Positions 43,400 through 58,156 of a DNA stretch of 64,000 nucleotides are shown here, one piece after another (position 1 is the stretch's first letter; every line of letters begins with the position of its first letter). The translations under genes were made by a program, and so were the position numbers. The notes under the pieces are model-generated. The model saw only the letters and a list, made by a program, of their open reading frames with translations, ran no database searches and was not told the origin of the DNA. The stretch covers positions 248,001 through 312,000 of the forward strand of contig CAMPEJ010000005.1 of the NCBI GenBank assembly GCA_946800325.1. The letters are read 5' to 3'. This DNA is from Luzula sylvatica (lineage: Eukaryota > Streptophyta > Magnoliopsida > Poales > Juncaceae).

Positions 43400-45535
43400 A
43401 TCATTTGAATCGTATCTTTTACCACATAACATTTAACCAAAATTTACAACCACTAAGAAAGTTTGTTTTTCGATTCAAAACAATCTGTTTATGCTTTGGG
43501 GAGTTCAAATAACGTATTTTGAGATCATTTGAATCGTATATTTTACCACATAACATTTTACCAAAATTTACAAACACTAAGAAAGTTTGATTTTCGATTC
43601 AAAACAATTTGTTTATACTTTGGGGAGTTCAAATAACGTATTTTGAGATCATTTGAATCGTATCTTTTGCCACATAACATTTCACCCAAATTTACAAACA
43701 GAAAGTTTGTTTTTCGATTCATAACAATCTGTTTATGCTTTGGGGAGTTCAAATAACGTATTTTGAGATCATTTGAATCGTATCTTTTTCCAGATAACAT
43801 TTCACCAAAATTTACAAACACTAAGACAGTTTGTTTTTCGATTCAAAACAATCTGTTTATGCTTTGGGGAGTTCAAATAACGTATTTTGAGATCATTCGA
43901 ATCGTATCCTTTACTACATAACATTTCACCAAAATTTACAAACACTAAGAAAGTTTGTTTTTCGATTTAAAACAATCTGTTTATGCTTTGGGGAGTTCAA
44001 ATAACGTATTTTGAGATCATTTGAATCGTATCTTTTACCACATAACATTTCACCAAAATTTACAAACACTAAGAAAGTTTGTTTTTCGATTCAAAACAAT
44101 CTGTTTATTCTTTGAGGAGTTCAAATAACGTATTTTGAGATCATTTGAATCGTATATTTTACCACATAACATTTTACCAAAATTTACAAACACTAAGAAA
44201 GTTTGTTTTTCGATTCAAAACAATTTGTTTATACTTTGGGGAGTTCAAATAACGTATTTTGAGATCATTTGAATCGTATCTTTTACCACATAACATTTTA
44301 CCAAAATTTACAAACACTAAGAAAGTTTGTTTTTCGATTCAAAACAATTTGTTTATGCTTTGGGGAGTTCAAATAACGTATTTTGAGATCATTTGAATCG
44401 TATCTTTTACCACATAACATTTCACCAAAATTTACAACCAATAAGAAAGTTTGTTTTTCGATTCAAAACAATCTGTTTATGCTTTGGGGAGTTCAAATAA
44501 CGTATTTTGAGATCATTTGAATCGTATATTTTACCACATAACATTTTACCAAAATTTACAAACACTAAGAAAGTTTGTTTTTCGATTCAAAACAATTTGT
44601 TTATACTTTGGGGAGTTCAAATAACGTATTTTGAGATCATTTGAATCGTATCTTTTACCACATAACATTTCACCCAAATTTACAAACAGAAAGTTTGTTT
44701 TTCGATTCAAAACAATCTGTTTATGCTTTGGGGAGTTCAAATAACGTATTTTGAGATCATTTGAATCGTATCTTTTACCACATAACATTTTACCAAAATT
44801 TACAAACACTAAGAAAGTTTGTTTTTCGATTCAAAACAATCTGTTTATGCTTTGGGGAGTTCAAATAACGTATTTTGAGATCATTTGAATCGTATCTTTT
44901 ACTACATAACATTTCACCAAAATTTACAAACACTAAGAAAGTTTGTTTTTCGATTCAAAACAATCTGTTTATGCTTTGGGGAGTTCAAATAACGTATTTT
45001 GAGATCATTTGATTCGTATCTTTTACCACATAACATTTCACCAAAATTTACAAACACTAAGAAAGTTTGTTTTTCGATTCAAAACAATCTGTTTATGCTT
45101 TGGGGAGTTCAAATAACGTATTTTGAGATCATTTGAATCGTATCTTTTACCACATAACATTTTACCAAAATTTACAAACACTAAGAAAGTTTGTTTTTCG
45201 ATTCAAAACAATTTGTTTATGTTTTGGGGAGTTCAAATAACGTATTTTGAGATCATTTGAATCGTATCTTTTACCACATAACATTTCACCAAAATTTACA
45301 AACACTAAGAAAGTTTGTTTTTCGATTCAAAACAATCTGTTTATGCTTTGGGGAGTTCAAATAACGTATTTTGAGATCATTCGAATCGTATCTTTTACCA
45401 CATAACATTTCACCAAAATTTACAAACACTAAGAAAGTTTGTTTTTCGATTCAAAACAATCTGTTTATGCTTTGGGGAGTTCAAATAACGTATTTTGAGA
45501 TCATTTGAATCGTATCTTTTACCACATAACATTTA
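43400..45535 (+). repeat. Block repeated at about 49,813-51,948 (offset 6,413 bp)
   Basis: The block shares tttgattttcg (43,588 and about 50,001), ttttgccac, gattcataac, gtttattctttgagg, acaaccaataag and tgattcgtat at a constant offset. Differences are few: catatgaatcg (about 50,064), ccatataac for ccagataac, tttcggga for ttggggag, and gtttgtgc (about 51,879). The edges are approximate. Confidence 0.8.
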
Positions 45536-45826
45536 ACCAAAATTTACAACCACTAAGAAAGTTTGTTTTTCGATTCAAAACAATCTGTTTATGCTTTGGG
45601 GAGTTCAAATAACGTATTTTGAGATCATTTGAATCGTATATTTTACCACATAACATTTTACCAAAATTTACAAACACTAATAAAGTTTGTTTTTCGATTC
45701 AAAACAATTTGTTTATACTTTGGGGAGTTCAAATAACGTATTTTGAGATCATTTTAATCGTATCTTTTGCCACATAACATTTCACCCAAATTTACAAACA
45801 GAAAGTTTGTTTTTCGATTCATAACA
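43975..45826 (+). repeat. 1,852-bp tandem duplication, copy A
   Basis: Matched 1,852 bp downstream through gtttattctttgagg (44,102 and 45,954), acaaccaataag, the 120-bp monomer (44,688 and 46,540), tgattcgtat, tatgttttgg, ctaataaag (45,678 and 47,530) and gattcataac (about 45,821 and 47,673). 1,852 equals 15 monomers minus two 4-bp deletions. Confidence 0.85.
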
Positions 45827-47678
45827 ATCTGTTTATGCTTTGGGGAGTTCAAATAACGTATTTTGAGATCATTTGAATCGTATCTTTTACCACATAACAT
45901 TTCACCAAAATTTACAAACACTAAGAAAGTTTGTTTTTCGATTCAAAACAATCTGTTTATTCTTTGAGGAGTTCAAATAACGTATTTTGAGATCATTTGA
46001 ATCGTATATTTTACCACATAACATTTTACCAAAATTTACAAACACTAAGAAAGTTTGTTTTTCGATTCAAAACAATTTGTTTATACTTTGGGGAGTTCAA
46101 ATAACGTATTTTGAGATCATTTGAATCGTATCTTTTACCACATAACATTTTACCAAAATTTACAAACACTAAGAAAGTTTGTTTTTCGATTCAAAACAAT
46201 TTGTTTATGCTTTGGGGAGTTCAAATAACGTATTTTGAGATCATTTGAATCGTATCTTTTACCACATAACATTTCACCAAAATTTACAACCAATAAGAAA
46301 GTTTGTTTTTCGATTCAAAACAATCTGTTTATGCTTTGGGGAGTTCAAATAACGTATTTTGAGATCATTTGAATCGTATATTTTACCACATAACATTTTA
46401 CCAAAATTTACAAACACTAAGAAAGTTTGTTTTTCGATTCAAAACAATTTGTTTATACTTTGGGGAGTTCAAATAACGTATTTTGAGATCATTTGAATCG
46501 TATCTTTTACCACATAACATTTCACCCAAATTTACAAACAGAAAGTTTGTTTTTCGATTCAAAACAATCTGTTTATGCTTTGGGGAGTTCAAATAACGTA
46601 TTTTGAGATCATTTGAATCGTATCTTTTACCACATAACATTTTACCAAAATTTACAAACACTAAGAAAGTTTGTTTTTCGATTCAAAACAATCTGTTTAT
46701 GCTTTGGGGAGTTCAAATAACGTATTTTGAGATCATTTGAATCGTATCTTTTACTACATAACATTTCACCAAAATTTACAAACACTAAGAAAGTTTGTTT
46801 TTCGATTCAAAACAATCTGTTTATGCTTTGGGGAGTTCAAATAACGTATTTTGAGATCATTTGATTCGTATCTTTTACCACATAACATTTCACCAAAATT
46901 TACAAACACTAAGAAAGTTTGTTTTTCGATTCAAAACAATCTGTTTATGCTTTGGGGAGTTCAAATAACGTATTTTGAGATCATTTGAATCGTATCTTTT
47001 ACCACATAACATTTTACCAAAATTTACAAACACTAAGAAAGTTTGTTTTTCGATTCAAAACAATTTGTTTATGTTTTGGGGAGTTCAAATAACGTATTTT
47101 GAGATCATTTGAATCGTATCTTTTACCACATAACATTTCACCAAAATTTACAAACACTAAGAAAGTTTGTTTTTCGATTCAAAACAATCTGTTTATGCTT
47201 TGGGGAGTTCAAATAACGTATTTTGAGATCATTCGAATCGTATCTTTTACCACATAACATTTCACCAAAATTTACAAACACTAAGAAAGTTTGTTTTTCG
47301 ATTCAAAACAATATGTTTATGCTTTGGGGAGTTCAAATAACGTATTTTGAGATCATTTGAATCGTATCTTTTACCACATAACATTTAACCAAAATTTACA
47401 ACCACTAAGAAAGTTTGTTTTTCGATTCAAAACAATCTGTTTATGCTTTGGGGAGTTCAAATAACGTATTTTGAGATCATTTGAATCGTATATTTTACCA
47501 CATAACATTTTACCAAAATTTACAAACACTAATAAAGTTTGTTTTTCGATTCAAAACAATTTGTTTATACTTTGGGGAGTTCAAATAACGTATTTTGAGA
47601 TCATTTCAATCGTATCTTTTGCCACATAACATTTCACCCAAATTTACAAACAGAAAGTTTGTTTTTCGATTCATAACA
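45827..47678 (+). repeat. 1,852-bp tandem duplication, copy B
   Basis: It abuts copy A. Private differences are aatatgttt at about 47,310 and atttcaatcg for attttaatcg at about 47,606. At the junction, near 45,870, the three-monomer ttccagata cassette that normally follows gattcataac is missing; it is present after copy B at about 47,741. The duplication breakpoint therefore skipped it. Confidence 0.8.
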
Positions 47679-50600
47679 ATCTGTTTATGCTTTGGGGAGT
47701 TCAAATAACGTATTTTGAGATCATTTGAATCGTATCTTTTTCCAGATAACATTTCACCAAAATTTACAAACACTCAGACAGTTTGTTTTTCGATTCAAAA
47801 CAATCTGTTTATGCTTTGGGGAGTTCAAATAACGTATTTTGAGATCATTCGAATCGTATCCTTTACTACATAACATTTCACCAAAATTTACAAACACTAA
47901 GAAAGTTTGTTTTTCGATTTAAAACAATCTGTTTATGCTTTCGGGAGTTCAAATAACGTATTTTGAGATCATTTGAATCGTATCTTTTACCACATAACAT
48001 TTCACCAAAATTTACAAACACTAAGAAAGTTTGTTTTTCGATTCAAAACAATCTGTTTATTCTTTGAGGAGTTCAAATAACGTATTTTGAGATCATTTGA
48101 ATCGTATATTTTACCACATAACATTTTACCAAAATTTACAAACACTAAGAAAGTTTGTTTTTCGATTCAAAACAATTTGTTTATACTTTGGGGAGTTCAA
48201 ATAACGTATTTTGAGATCATTTGAATCGTATCTTTTACCACATAACATTTCACCCAAATTTACAAACAGAAAGTTTGTTTTTCGATTCAAAACAATCTGT
48301 TTATGCTTTGGGGAGTTCAAATAACGTATTTTGAGATCATTTGAATCGTATCTTTTACCACATAACATTTTACCAAAATTTACAAACACTAAGAAAGTTT
48401 GTTTTTCGATTCAAAACAATTGCTTTGGGGAGTTCAAATAACGTATTTTGAGATCATTTGAATCGTATCTTTTACTACATAACATTTCACCAAAATTTAC
48501 AAACACTAAGAAAGTTTGTTTTTCGATTCAAAACATTCTGTTTATGCTTTGGGGAGTTCAAATAACGTATTTTGAGATCATTTGAATCGTATCTTTTACC
48601 ACATAACATTTTTCCAAAATTTACAAACACTAAGAAAGTTTGTTTTTCGATTCAAAACAATATGTTTATGCTTTGGGGAGTTCAAATAACGTATTTTGAG
48701 ATCATTTGAATCGTATCTTTTACCACATAACATTTCACCAAAATTTACAAACACTAAGAAAGTTTGTTTTTCGATCCAAAACAATCTGTTTATGCTTTGG
48801 GGAGTTCAAATAACGTATTTTGAGATAATTTGAATCGTATCTTTTACCACATAACATTTTACCAAAATTTACAAACACTAAGAAAGTTTGTTTTTCGATT
48901 CAAAACAATTTGTTTATACTTTGGGGAGTTCAAATAACGTATTTTGAGATCATTTGAATCGTATCTTTTACCACATAACATTTCACCCAAATTTACAAAC
49001 AGAAAGTTTGTTTTTCGATTCAAAACAATCTGTTTATGCTTTGGGGAGTTCAAATAACGTATTTTGAGATCATTTGAATCATATCTTTTACCACATAACA
49101 TTTTACCAAAATTTACAAACACTAAGAAAGTTTGTTTTTTGATTCAAAACAATCTGTTTATGCTTTGGGGAGTTCAAATAACGTATTTTGAGATCATTTG
49201 AATCGTATCTTTTACTACATAACATTTCACCAAAATTTACAAACACTAAGAAAGTTTGTTTTTCGATTCAAAACAATCTGTTTATGCTTTGGGGAGTTCA
49301 AATAACGTATTTTGAGATCATTTGATTCGTATCTTTTACCACATAACATTTCACCAAAATTTACAAACACTAAGAAAGTTTGTTTTTCGATTCAAAACAA
49401 TCTGTTTATGCTTTGGGGAGTTCAAATAACGTATTTTGAGATCATTTGAATCGTATCTTTTACCACATAACATTTTACCAAAATTTACAAACACTAAGAA
49501 AGTTTGTTTTTCGATTCAAAACAATTTGTTTATGTTTTGGGGAGTTCAAATAACGTATTTTGAGATCATTTGAATCGTATCTTTTACCACATAACATTTC
49601 ACCAAAATTTACAAACACTAAGAAAGTTTGTTTTTCGATTCAAAACAATCTGTTTATGCTTTGGGGAGTTCAAATAACGTATTTTGAGATCATTCGAATC
49701 GTATCTTTTACCACATAACATTTCACCAAAATTTACAAACACTAAGAAAGTTTGTTTTTCGATTCAAAACAATCTGTTTATGCTTTGGGGAGTTCAAATA
49801 ACGTATTTTGAGATCATTTGAATCGTATCTTTTACCACATAACATTTAACCAAAATTTACAACCACTAAGAAAGTTTGTTTTTCGATTCAAAACAATCTG
49901 TTTATGCTTTGGGGAGTTCAAATAACGTATTTTGAGATCATTTGAATCGTATATTTTACCACATAACATTTTACCAAAATTTACAAACACTAAGAAAGTT
50001 TGATTTTCGATTCAAAACAATTTGTTTATACTTTGGGGAGTTCAAATAACGTATTTTGAGATCATATGAATCGTATCTTTTGCCACATAACATTTCACCC
50101 AAATTTACAAACAGAAAGTTTGTTTTTCGATTCATAACAATCTGTTTATGCTTTGGGGAGTTCAAATAACGTATTTTGAGATCATTTGAATCGTATCTTT
50201 TTCCATATAACATTTCACCAAAATTTACAAACACTAAGACAGTTTGTTTTTCGATTCAAAACAATCTGTTTATGCTTTGGGGAGTTCAAATAACGTATTT
50301 TGAGATCATTCGAATCGTATCCTTTACTACATAACATTTCACCAAAATTTACAAACACTAAGAAAGTTTGTTTTTCGATTTAAAACAATCTGTTTATGCT
50401 TTCGGGAGTTCAAATAACGTATTTTGAGATCATTTGAATCGTATCTTTTACCACATAACATTTCACCAAAATTTACAAACACTAAGAAAGTTTGTTTTTC
50501 GATTCAAAACAATCTGTTTATTCTTTGAGGAGTTCAAATAACGTATTTTGAGATCATTTGAATCGTATATTTTACCACATAACATTTTACCAAAATTTAC

Positions 50601-50977
50601 AAACACTAAGAAAGTTTGTTTTTCGATTCAAAACAATTTGTTTATACTTTGGGGAGTTCAAATAACGTATTTTGAGATCATTTGAATCGTATCTTTTACC
50701 ACATAACATTTTACCAAAATTTACAAACACTAAGAAAGTTTGTTTTTCGATTCAAAACAATTTGTTTATGCTTTGGGGAGTTCAAATAACGTATTTTGAG
50801 ATCATTTGAATCGTATCTTTTACCACATAACATTTCACCAAAATTTACAACCAATAAGAAAGTTTGTTTTTCGATTCAAAACAATCTGTTTATGCTTTGG
50901 GGAGTTCAAATAACGTATTTTGAGATCATTTGAATCGTATATTTTACCACATAACATTTTACCAAAATTTACAAACA

Positions 50978-51965
50978 CTAAGAAAGTTTGTTTTTCGATT
51001 CAAAACAATTTGTTTATACTTTGGGGAGTTCAAATAACGTATTTTGAGATCATTTGAATCGTATCTTTTACCACATAACATTTCACCCAAATTTACAAAC
51101 AGAAAGTTTGTTTTTCGATTCAAAACAATCTGTTTATGCTTTGGGGAGTTCAAATAACGTATTTTGAGATCATTTGAATCGTATCTTTTACCACATAACA
51201 TTTTACCAAAATTTACAAACACTAAGAAAGTTTGTTTTTCGATTCAAAACAATCTGTTTATGCTTTGGGGAGTTCAAATAACGTATTTTGAGATCATTTG
51301 AATCGTATCTTTTACTACATAACATTTCACCAAAATTTACAAACACTAAGAAAGTTTGTTTTTCGATTCAAAACAATCTGTTTATGCTTTGGGGAGTTCA
51401 AATAACGTATTTTGAGATCATTTGATTCGTATCTTTTACCACATAACATTTCACCAAAATTTACAAACACTAAGAAAGTTTGTTTTTCGATTCAAAACAA
51501 TCTGTTTATGCTTTGGGGAGTTCAAATAACGTATTTTGAGATCATTTGAATCGTATCTTTTACCACATAACATTTTACCAAAATTTACAAACACTAAGAA
51601 AGTTTGTTTTTCGATTCAAAACAATTTGTTTATGTTTTGGGGAGTTCAAATAACGTATTTTGAGATCATTTGAATCGTATCTTTTACCACATAACATTTC
51701 ACCAAAATTTACAAACACTAAGAAAGTTTGTTTTTCGATTCAAAACAATCTGTTTATGCTTTGGGGAGTTCAAATAACGTATTTTGAGATCATTCGAATC
51801 GTATCTTTTACCACATAACATTTCACCAAAATTTACAAACACTAAGAAAGTTTGTTTTTCGATTCAAAACAATCTGTTTGTGCTTTGGGGAGTTCAAATA
51901 ACGTATTTTGAGATCATTTGAATCGTATCTTTTACCACATAACATTTTACCAAAATTTACAAACA
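50978..51965 (+). repeat. 988-bp HOR unit, type alpha (8 monomers)
   Basis: A well-preserved example of the main domain II unit. In order it carries aatttgtttatac, the 120-bp junction after cacccaaattt, an attttacc monomer, a C95T monomer (ttactacata), a tgattcgtat monomer, a tatgttttgg monomer, a plain monomer and a cattcgaatcg monomer. Related alpha units start at 40,737, 42,589, 44,565 and 52,954. Copies in which the third monomer is the 117-bp form give 981 bp, and copies with an added acaaccacta monomer give 1,112 bp. Confidence 0.85.
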
Positions 51966-52953
51966 CTAAGAAAGTTTGTTTTTCGATTCAAAACAATTTG
52001 TTTATACTTTGGGGAGTTCAAATAACGTATTTTGAGATCATTTGAATCGTATCTTTTGCCACATAACATTTCACCCAAATTTACAAACAGAAAGTTTGTT
52101 TTTCGATTCATAACAATCTGTTTATGCTTTGGGGAGTTCAAATAACGTATTTTGAGATCATTTGAATCGTATCTTTTTCCAGATAACATTTCACCAAAAT
52201 TTACAAACACTAAGACAGTTTGTTTTTCGATTCAAAACAATCTGTTTATGCTTTGGGGAGTTCAAATAACGTATTTTGAGATCATTCGAATCGTATCCTT
52301 TACTACATAACATTTCACCAAAATTTACAAACACTAAGAAAGTTTGTTTTTCGATTTAAAACAATCTGTTTATGCTTTCGGGAGTTCAAATAACGTATTT
52401 TGAGATCATTTGAATCGTATCTTTTACCACATAACATTTCACCCAAATTTACAAACACTAAGAAAGTTTGTTTTTCGATTCAAAACAATCTGTTTATTCT
52501 TTGAGGAGTTCAAATAACGTATTTTGAGATCATTTGAATCGTATATTTTACCACATAACATTTTACCAAAATTTACAAACACTAAGAAAGTTTGTTTTTC
52601 GATTCAAAACAATTTGTTTATACTTTGGGGAGTTCAAATAACGTATTTTGAGATCATTTGAATCGTATCTTTTACCACATAACATTTTACCAAAATTTAC
52701 AAACACTAAGAAAGTTTGTTTTTCGATTCAAAACAATTTGTTTATGCTTTGGGGAGTTCAAATAACGTATTTTGAGATCATTTGAATCGTATCTTTTACC
52801 ACATAACATTTCACCAAAATTTACAACCAATAAGAAAGTTTGTTTTTCGATTCAAAACAATCTGTTTATGCTTTGGGGAGTTCAAATAACGTATTTTGAG
52901 ATCATTTGAATCGTATATTTTACCACATAACATTTTACCAAAATTTACAAACA
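51966..52953 (+). repeat. 988-bp HOR unit, type beta (8 monomers)
   Basis: Same length as alpha but a different set of monomers: aatttgtttatac, ttttgccac with the 120-bp junction, gattcataac (A26T), then the three-monomer cassette ttccagata/ctaagacag, cattcgaatcgtatcc and gatttaaaac/tttcggga. After these come gtttattctttgagg, tatattttacc, attttacc and acaaccaataag. Alpha and beta units alternate in parts of 40-55 kb. Other beta starts are marked by gattcataac near 29,678, 33,007, 36,937, 41,870, 43,722, 50,135 and 54,211. Confidence 0.85.
52176..52383 (+). repeat. Marker cassette A93T/C97G - T89C - C24T/G46C (example)
   Basis: Three successive monomers carry linked variants: ttccagata with ctaagacag, then cattcgaatcgtatcctttac, then gatttaaaac with gctttcggga. 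The linkage is kept near 13,113, 14,843, 19,403, 21,372, 25,682, 29,746, 33,074, 34,430, 37,003, 41,938, 43,790 (where tttcggga has reverted to ttggggag), 47,741, 52,176 and 54,276; at 50,202 ccagata has changed to ccatata. Such linkage shows that blocks, not single monomers, are copied. Confidence 0.85.
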
Positions 52954-55234
52954 CTAAGAAAGTTTGTTTTTCGATTCAAAACAATTTGTTTATACTTTGG
53001 GGAGTTCAAATAACGTATTTTGAGATCATTTGAATCGTATCTTTTACCACATAACATTTCACCCAAATTTACAAACAGAAAGTTTGTTTTTCGATTCAAA
53101 ACAATCTGTTTATGCTTTGGGGAGTTCAAATAACGTATTTTGAGATCATTTGAATCGTATCTTTTACCACATAACATTTTACCAAAATTTACAAACACTA
53201 AGAAAGTTTGTTTTTCGATTCAAAACAATCTGTTTATGCTTTGGGGAGTTCAAATAACGTATTTTGAGATCATTTGAATCGTATCTTTTACTACATAACA
53301 TTTCACCAAAATTTACAAACACTAAGAAAGTTTGTTTTTCGATTCAAAACAATCTGTTTATGCTTTGGGGAGTTCAAATAACGTATTTTGAGATCATTTG
53401 ATTCGTATCTTTTACCACATAACATTTCACCAAAATTTACAAACACTAAGAAAGTTTGTTTTTCGATTCAAAACAATCTGTTTATGCTTTGGGGAGTTCA
53501 AATAACGTATTTTGAGATCATTTGAATCGTATCTTTTACCACATAACATTTTACCAAAATTTACAAACACTAAGAAAGTTTGTTTTTCGATTCAAAACAA
53601 TTTGTTTATGTTTTGGGGAGTTCAAATAACGTATTTTGAGATCATTTGAATCGTATCTTTTACCACATAACATTTCACCAAAATTTACAAACACTAAGAA
53701 AGTTTGTTTTTCGATTCAAAACAATCTGTTTATGCTTTGGGGAGTTCAAATAACGTATTTTGAGATCATTCGAATCGTATCTTTTACCACATAACATTTC
53801 ACCAAAATTTACAAACACTAAGAAAGTTTGTTTTTCGATTCAAAACAATCTGTTTGTGCTTTGGGGAGTTCAAATAACGTATTTTGAGATCATTTGAATC
53901 GTATCTTTTACCACATAACATTTAACCAAAATTTACAACCACTAAGAAAGTTTGTTTTTCGATTCAAAACAATCTGTTTATGCTTTGGGGAGTTCAAATA
54001 ACGTATTTTGAGATCATTTGAATCGTATATTTTACCACATAACATTTTACCAAAATTTACAAACACTAAGAAAGTTTGTTTTTCGATTCAAAACAATTTG
54101 TTTATACTTTGGGGAGTTCAAATAACGTATTTTGAGATCATTTGAATCGTATCTTTTGCCACATAACATTTCACCCAAATTTACAAACAGAAAGTTTGTT
54201 TTTCGATTCATAACAATCTGTTTATGCTTTGGGGAGTTCAAATAACGTATTTTGAGATCATTTGAATCGTATCTTTTTCCAGATAACATTTCACCAAAAT
54301 TTACAAACACTAAGACAGTTTGTTTTTCGATTCAAAACAATCTGTTTATGCTTTGGGGAGTTCAAATAACGTATTTTGAGATCATTCGAATCGTATCCTT
54401 TACTACATAACATTTCACCAAAATTTACAAACACTAAGAAAGTTTGTTTTTCGATTTAAAACAATCTGTTTATGCTTTCGGGAGTTCAAATAACGTATTT
54501 TGAGATCATTTGAATCGTATCTTTTACCACATAACATTTTACCAAAATTTACAAACACTAAGAAAGTTTGTTTTTCGATTCAAAACAATTGCTTTGGGGA
54601 GTTCAAATAACGTATTTTGAGATCATTTGAATCGTATCTTTTACCACATAACATTTCACCAAAATTTACAAACACTAAGAAAGTTTGTTTTTCGATTCAA
54701 AACAATCTGTTTATTCTTTGAGGAGTTCAAATAACGTATTTTGAGATCATTTGAATCGTATATTTTACCACATAACATTTTACCAAAATTTACAAACACT
54801 AAGAAAGTTTGTTTTTCGATTCAAAACAATTTGTTTATACTTTGGGGAGTTCAAATAACGTATTTTGAGATCATTTGAATCGTATCTTTTACCACATAAC
54901 ATTTCACCCAAATTTACAAACAGAAAGTTTGTTTTTCGATTCAAAACAATCTGTTTATGCTTTGGGGAGTTCAAATAACGTATTTTGAGATCATTTGAAT
55001 CGTATCTTTTACCACATAACATTTTACCAAAATTTACAAACACTAAGAAAGTTTGTTTTTCGATTCAAAACAATTGCTTTGGGGAGTTCAAATAACGTAT
55101 TTTGAGATCATTTGAATCGTATCTTTTACTACATAACATTTCACCAAAATTTACAAACACTAAGAAAGTTTGTTTTTCGATTCAAAACAATCTGTTTATG
55201 CTTTGGGGAGTTCAAATAACGTATTTTGAGATCA

Positions 55235-55730
55235 TTTGAATCGTATCTTTTACCACATAACATTTTTCCAAAATTTACAAACACTAAGAAAGTTTGTTTT
55301 TCGATTCAAAACAATATGTTTATGCTTTGGGGAGTTCAAATAACGTATTTTGAGATCATTTGAATCGTATCTTTTACCACATAACATTTCACCAAAATTT
55401 ACAAACACTAAGAAAGTTTGTTTTTCGATCCAAAACAATCTGTTTATGCTTTGGGGAGTTCAAATAACGTATTTTGAGATAATTTGAATCGTATCTTTTA
55501 CCACATAACATTTTTCCAAAATTTACAAACACTAAGAAAGTTTGTTTTTCGATTCAAAACAATATGTTTATGGTTTGGGGAGTTCAAATAACGTATTTTG
55601 AGATCATTTGAATCGTATCTTTTACCACATAACATTTCACCAAAATTTACAAACACTAAGAAAGTTTGTTTTTCGATCCAAAACAATCTGTTTATGCTTT
55701 GGGGAGTTCAAATAACGTATTTTGAGATAA
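55235..55730 (+). repeat. 248-bp dimer in two tandem copies
   Basis: The set catttttcc, aatatgttt, gatccaaaac and gagataattt occurs at about 55,260-55,480 and again 248 bp later at about 55,508-55,728. The second copy has one extra change (tatggtttgg at about 55,572). The same set occurs once near 48,606-48,827, so the doubling is local to this locus. Confidence 0.85.
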
Positions 55731-58156
55731 TTTGAATCGTATCTTTTACCACATAACATTTTACCAAAATTTACAAACACTAAGAAAGTTTGTTTTTCGA
55801 TTCAAAACAATTTGTTTATGCTTTGGGGAGTTCAAATAACGTATTTTGAGATCATTTGAATCGTATCTTTTACCACATAACATTTCACCAAAATTTACAA
55901 ACACTAAGAAAGTTTGTTTTTCGATTCAAAACAATCTGTTTATGCTTTGGGGAGTTCAAATAACGTATTTTGAGATCATTTGAATCGTATCTTTTACCAC
56001 ATAACATTTCACCAAAATTTACAAACACTAAGAAAGTTTATTTTTCGATTCAAAACAATTTGTTTATGCTTTGGGGAGTTCAAATAACGTATTTTGAGAT
56101 CATTTGAATCGTATCTTTTACCACATAACATTTCACCAAAATTTACAAACACTAAGAAAGTTTGTTTTTCGATTCAAAACAATTTGTTTATGCTTTGGGG
56201 AGTTCAAATAACGTATTTTGAGATCATTTGAATCGTATCTTTTACCACATAACATTTCACCAAAATTTACAAACACTAAGAAAGTTTGTTTTTCGATTCA
56301 AAACAATCTGTTTATGCTTTGGGGAGTTCAAATAACGTATTTAGAGATCATTCGAATCGTATCTTTTACCACATAACATTTCACCAAAATTTACAAACAC
56401 TAAGAAAGTTTGTTTTTCGATTCAAAACAATCTGTTTATGCTTTGGGGAGTTCAAATAACGTATTTTGAGATCATTTGAATCGTATCTTTTACCACATAA
56501 CATTTCACCAAAATTTACAACCACTAAGAAAGTTTGTTTTTCGATTCAAAACAATCTGTTTATGCTTTGGGGAGTTCAAATAACGTATTTTGAGATCATT
56601 TGAATCGTATATTTTACCACATAACATTTTACCAAAATTTACAAACACTAAGAAAGTTTGTTTTTCGATTCAAAACAATTTGTTTATACTTTGGGGAGTT
56701 GAAATAACGTATTTTGAGATCATTTGAATCGTATCTTTTACCACATAACATTTCACCCAAATTTACAAACAGAAAGTTTGTTTTTCGATTCAAAACAATC
56801 TGTTTATGCTTTGGGGAGTTCAAATAACGTATTTTGAGATCATTTGAATCGTATCTTTTACCACATAACATTTTACCAAAATTTACAAACACTAAGAAAG
56901 TTTGTTTTTCGATTCAAAACAATCTGTTTATGCTTTGGGGAGTTCAAATAACGTATTTTGAGATCATTTGAATCGTATCTTTTACTACATAACATTTCAC
57001 CAAAATTTACAAACACTAAGAAAGTTTGTTTTTCGATTCAAAACAATCTGTTTATGCTTTGGGGAGTTCAAATAACGTATTTTGAGATCATTTGATTCGT
57101 ATCTTTTACCACATAACATTTCACCAAAATTTACAAACACTAAGAAAGTTTGTTTTTCGATTCAAAACAATCTGTTTATGCTTTGGGGAGTTCAAATAAC
57201 GTATTTTGAGATCATTTGAATCGTATCTTTTACCACATAACATTTTACCAAAATTAGCAAACACTAAGAAAGTTTGTTTTTCGATTCAAAACAATTTGTT
57301 TATGTTTTGGGGAGTTCAAATAACGTATTTTGAGATCATTTGAATCGTATCTTTTACCACATAACATTTCACCAAAATTTACAAACACTAAGAAAGTTTG
57401 TTTTTCGATTCAAAACAATCTGTTTATGCTTTGGGGAGTTCAAATAACGTATTTTGAGATCATTCGAATCGTATCTTTTACCACATAACATTTCACCAAA
57501 ATTTACAAACACTAAGAAAGTTTGTTTTTCGATTCAAAACAATCTGTTTATGCTTTGGGGAGTTCAAATAACGTATTTTGAGATCATTCGAATCGTATCT
57601 TTTACCACATAACATTTTACCAAAATTTACAAACACTAAGAAAGTTTGTTTTTCGATTCAAAACAATTTTTTTATGCTTTGGGGAGTTCAAATAACATAT
57701 TTTGAGATCATTTGAATCGTATCTTTTACCACATAACATTTCACCAAAATTTACAACCAATAAGAAAGTTTGTTTTTCGATTCAAAACAATCTGTTTATG
57801 CTTTGGGGAGTTCAAATAACGTATTTTGAGATCATTTGAATCGTATATTTTACCACATAACATTTTACCAAAATTTACAAACACTAAGAAAGTTTGTTTT
57901 TCGATTCAAAACAATTTGTTTATACTTTGGGGAGTTCAAATAACGTATTTTGAGATCATTTGAATCGTATCTTTTACCACATAACATTTCACCCAAATTT
58001 ACAAACAGAAAGTTTGTTTTTCGATTCAAAACAATCTGTTTATGCTTTGGGGAGTTCAAATAACGTATTTTGAGATCATTTGAATCGTATCTTTTACCAC
58101 ATAACATTTTACCAAAATTTACAAACACTAAGAAAGTTTGTTTTTCGATTCAAAAC

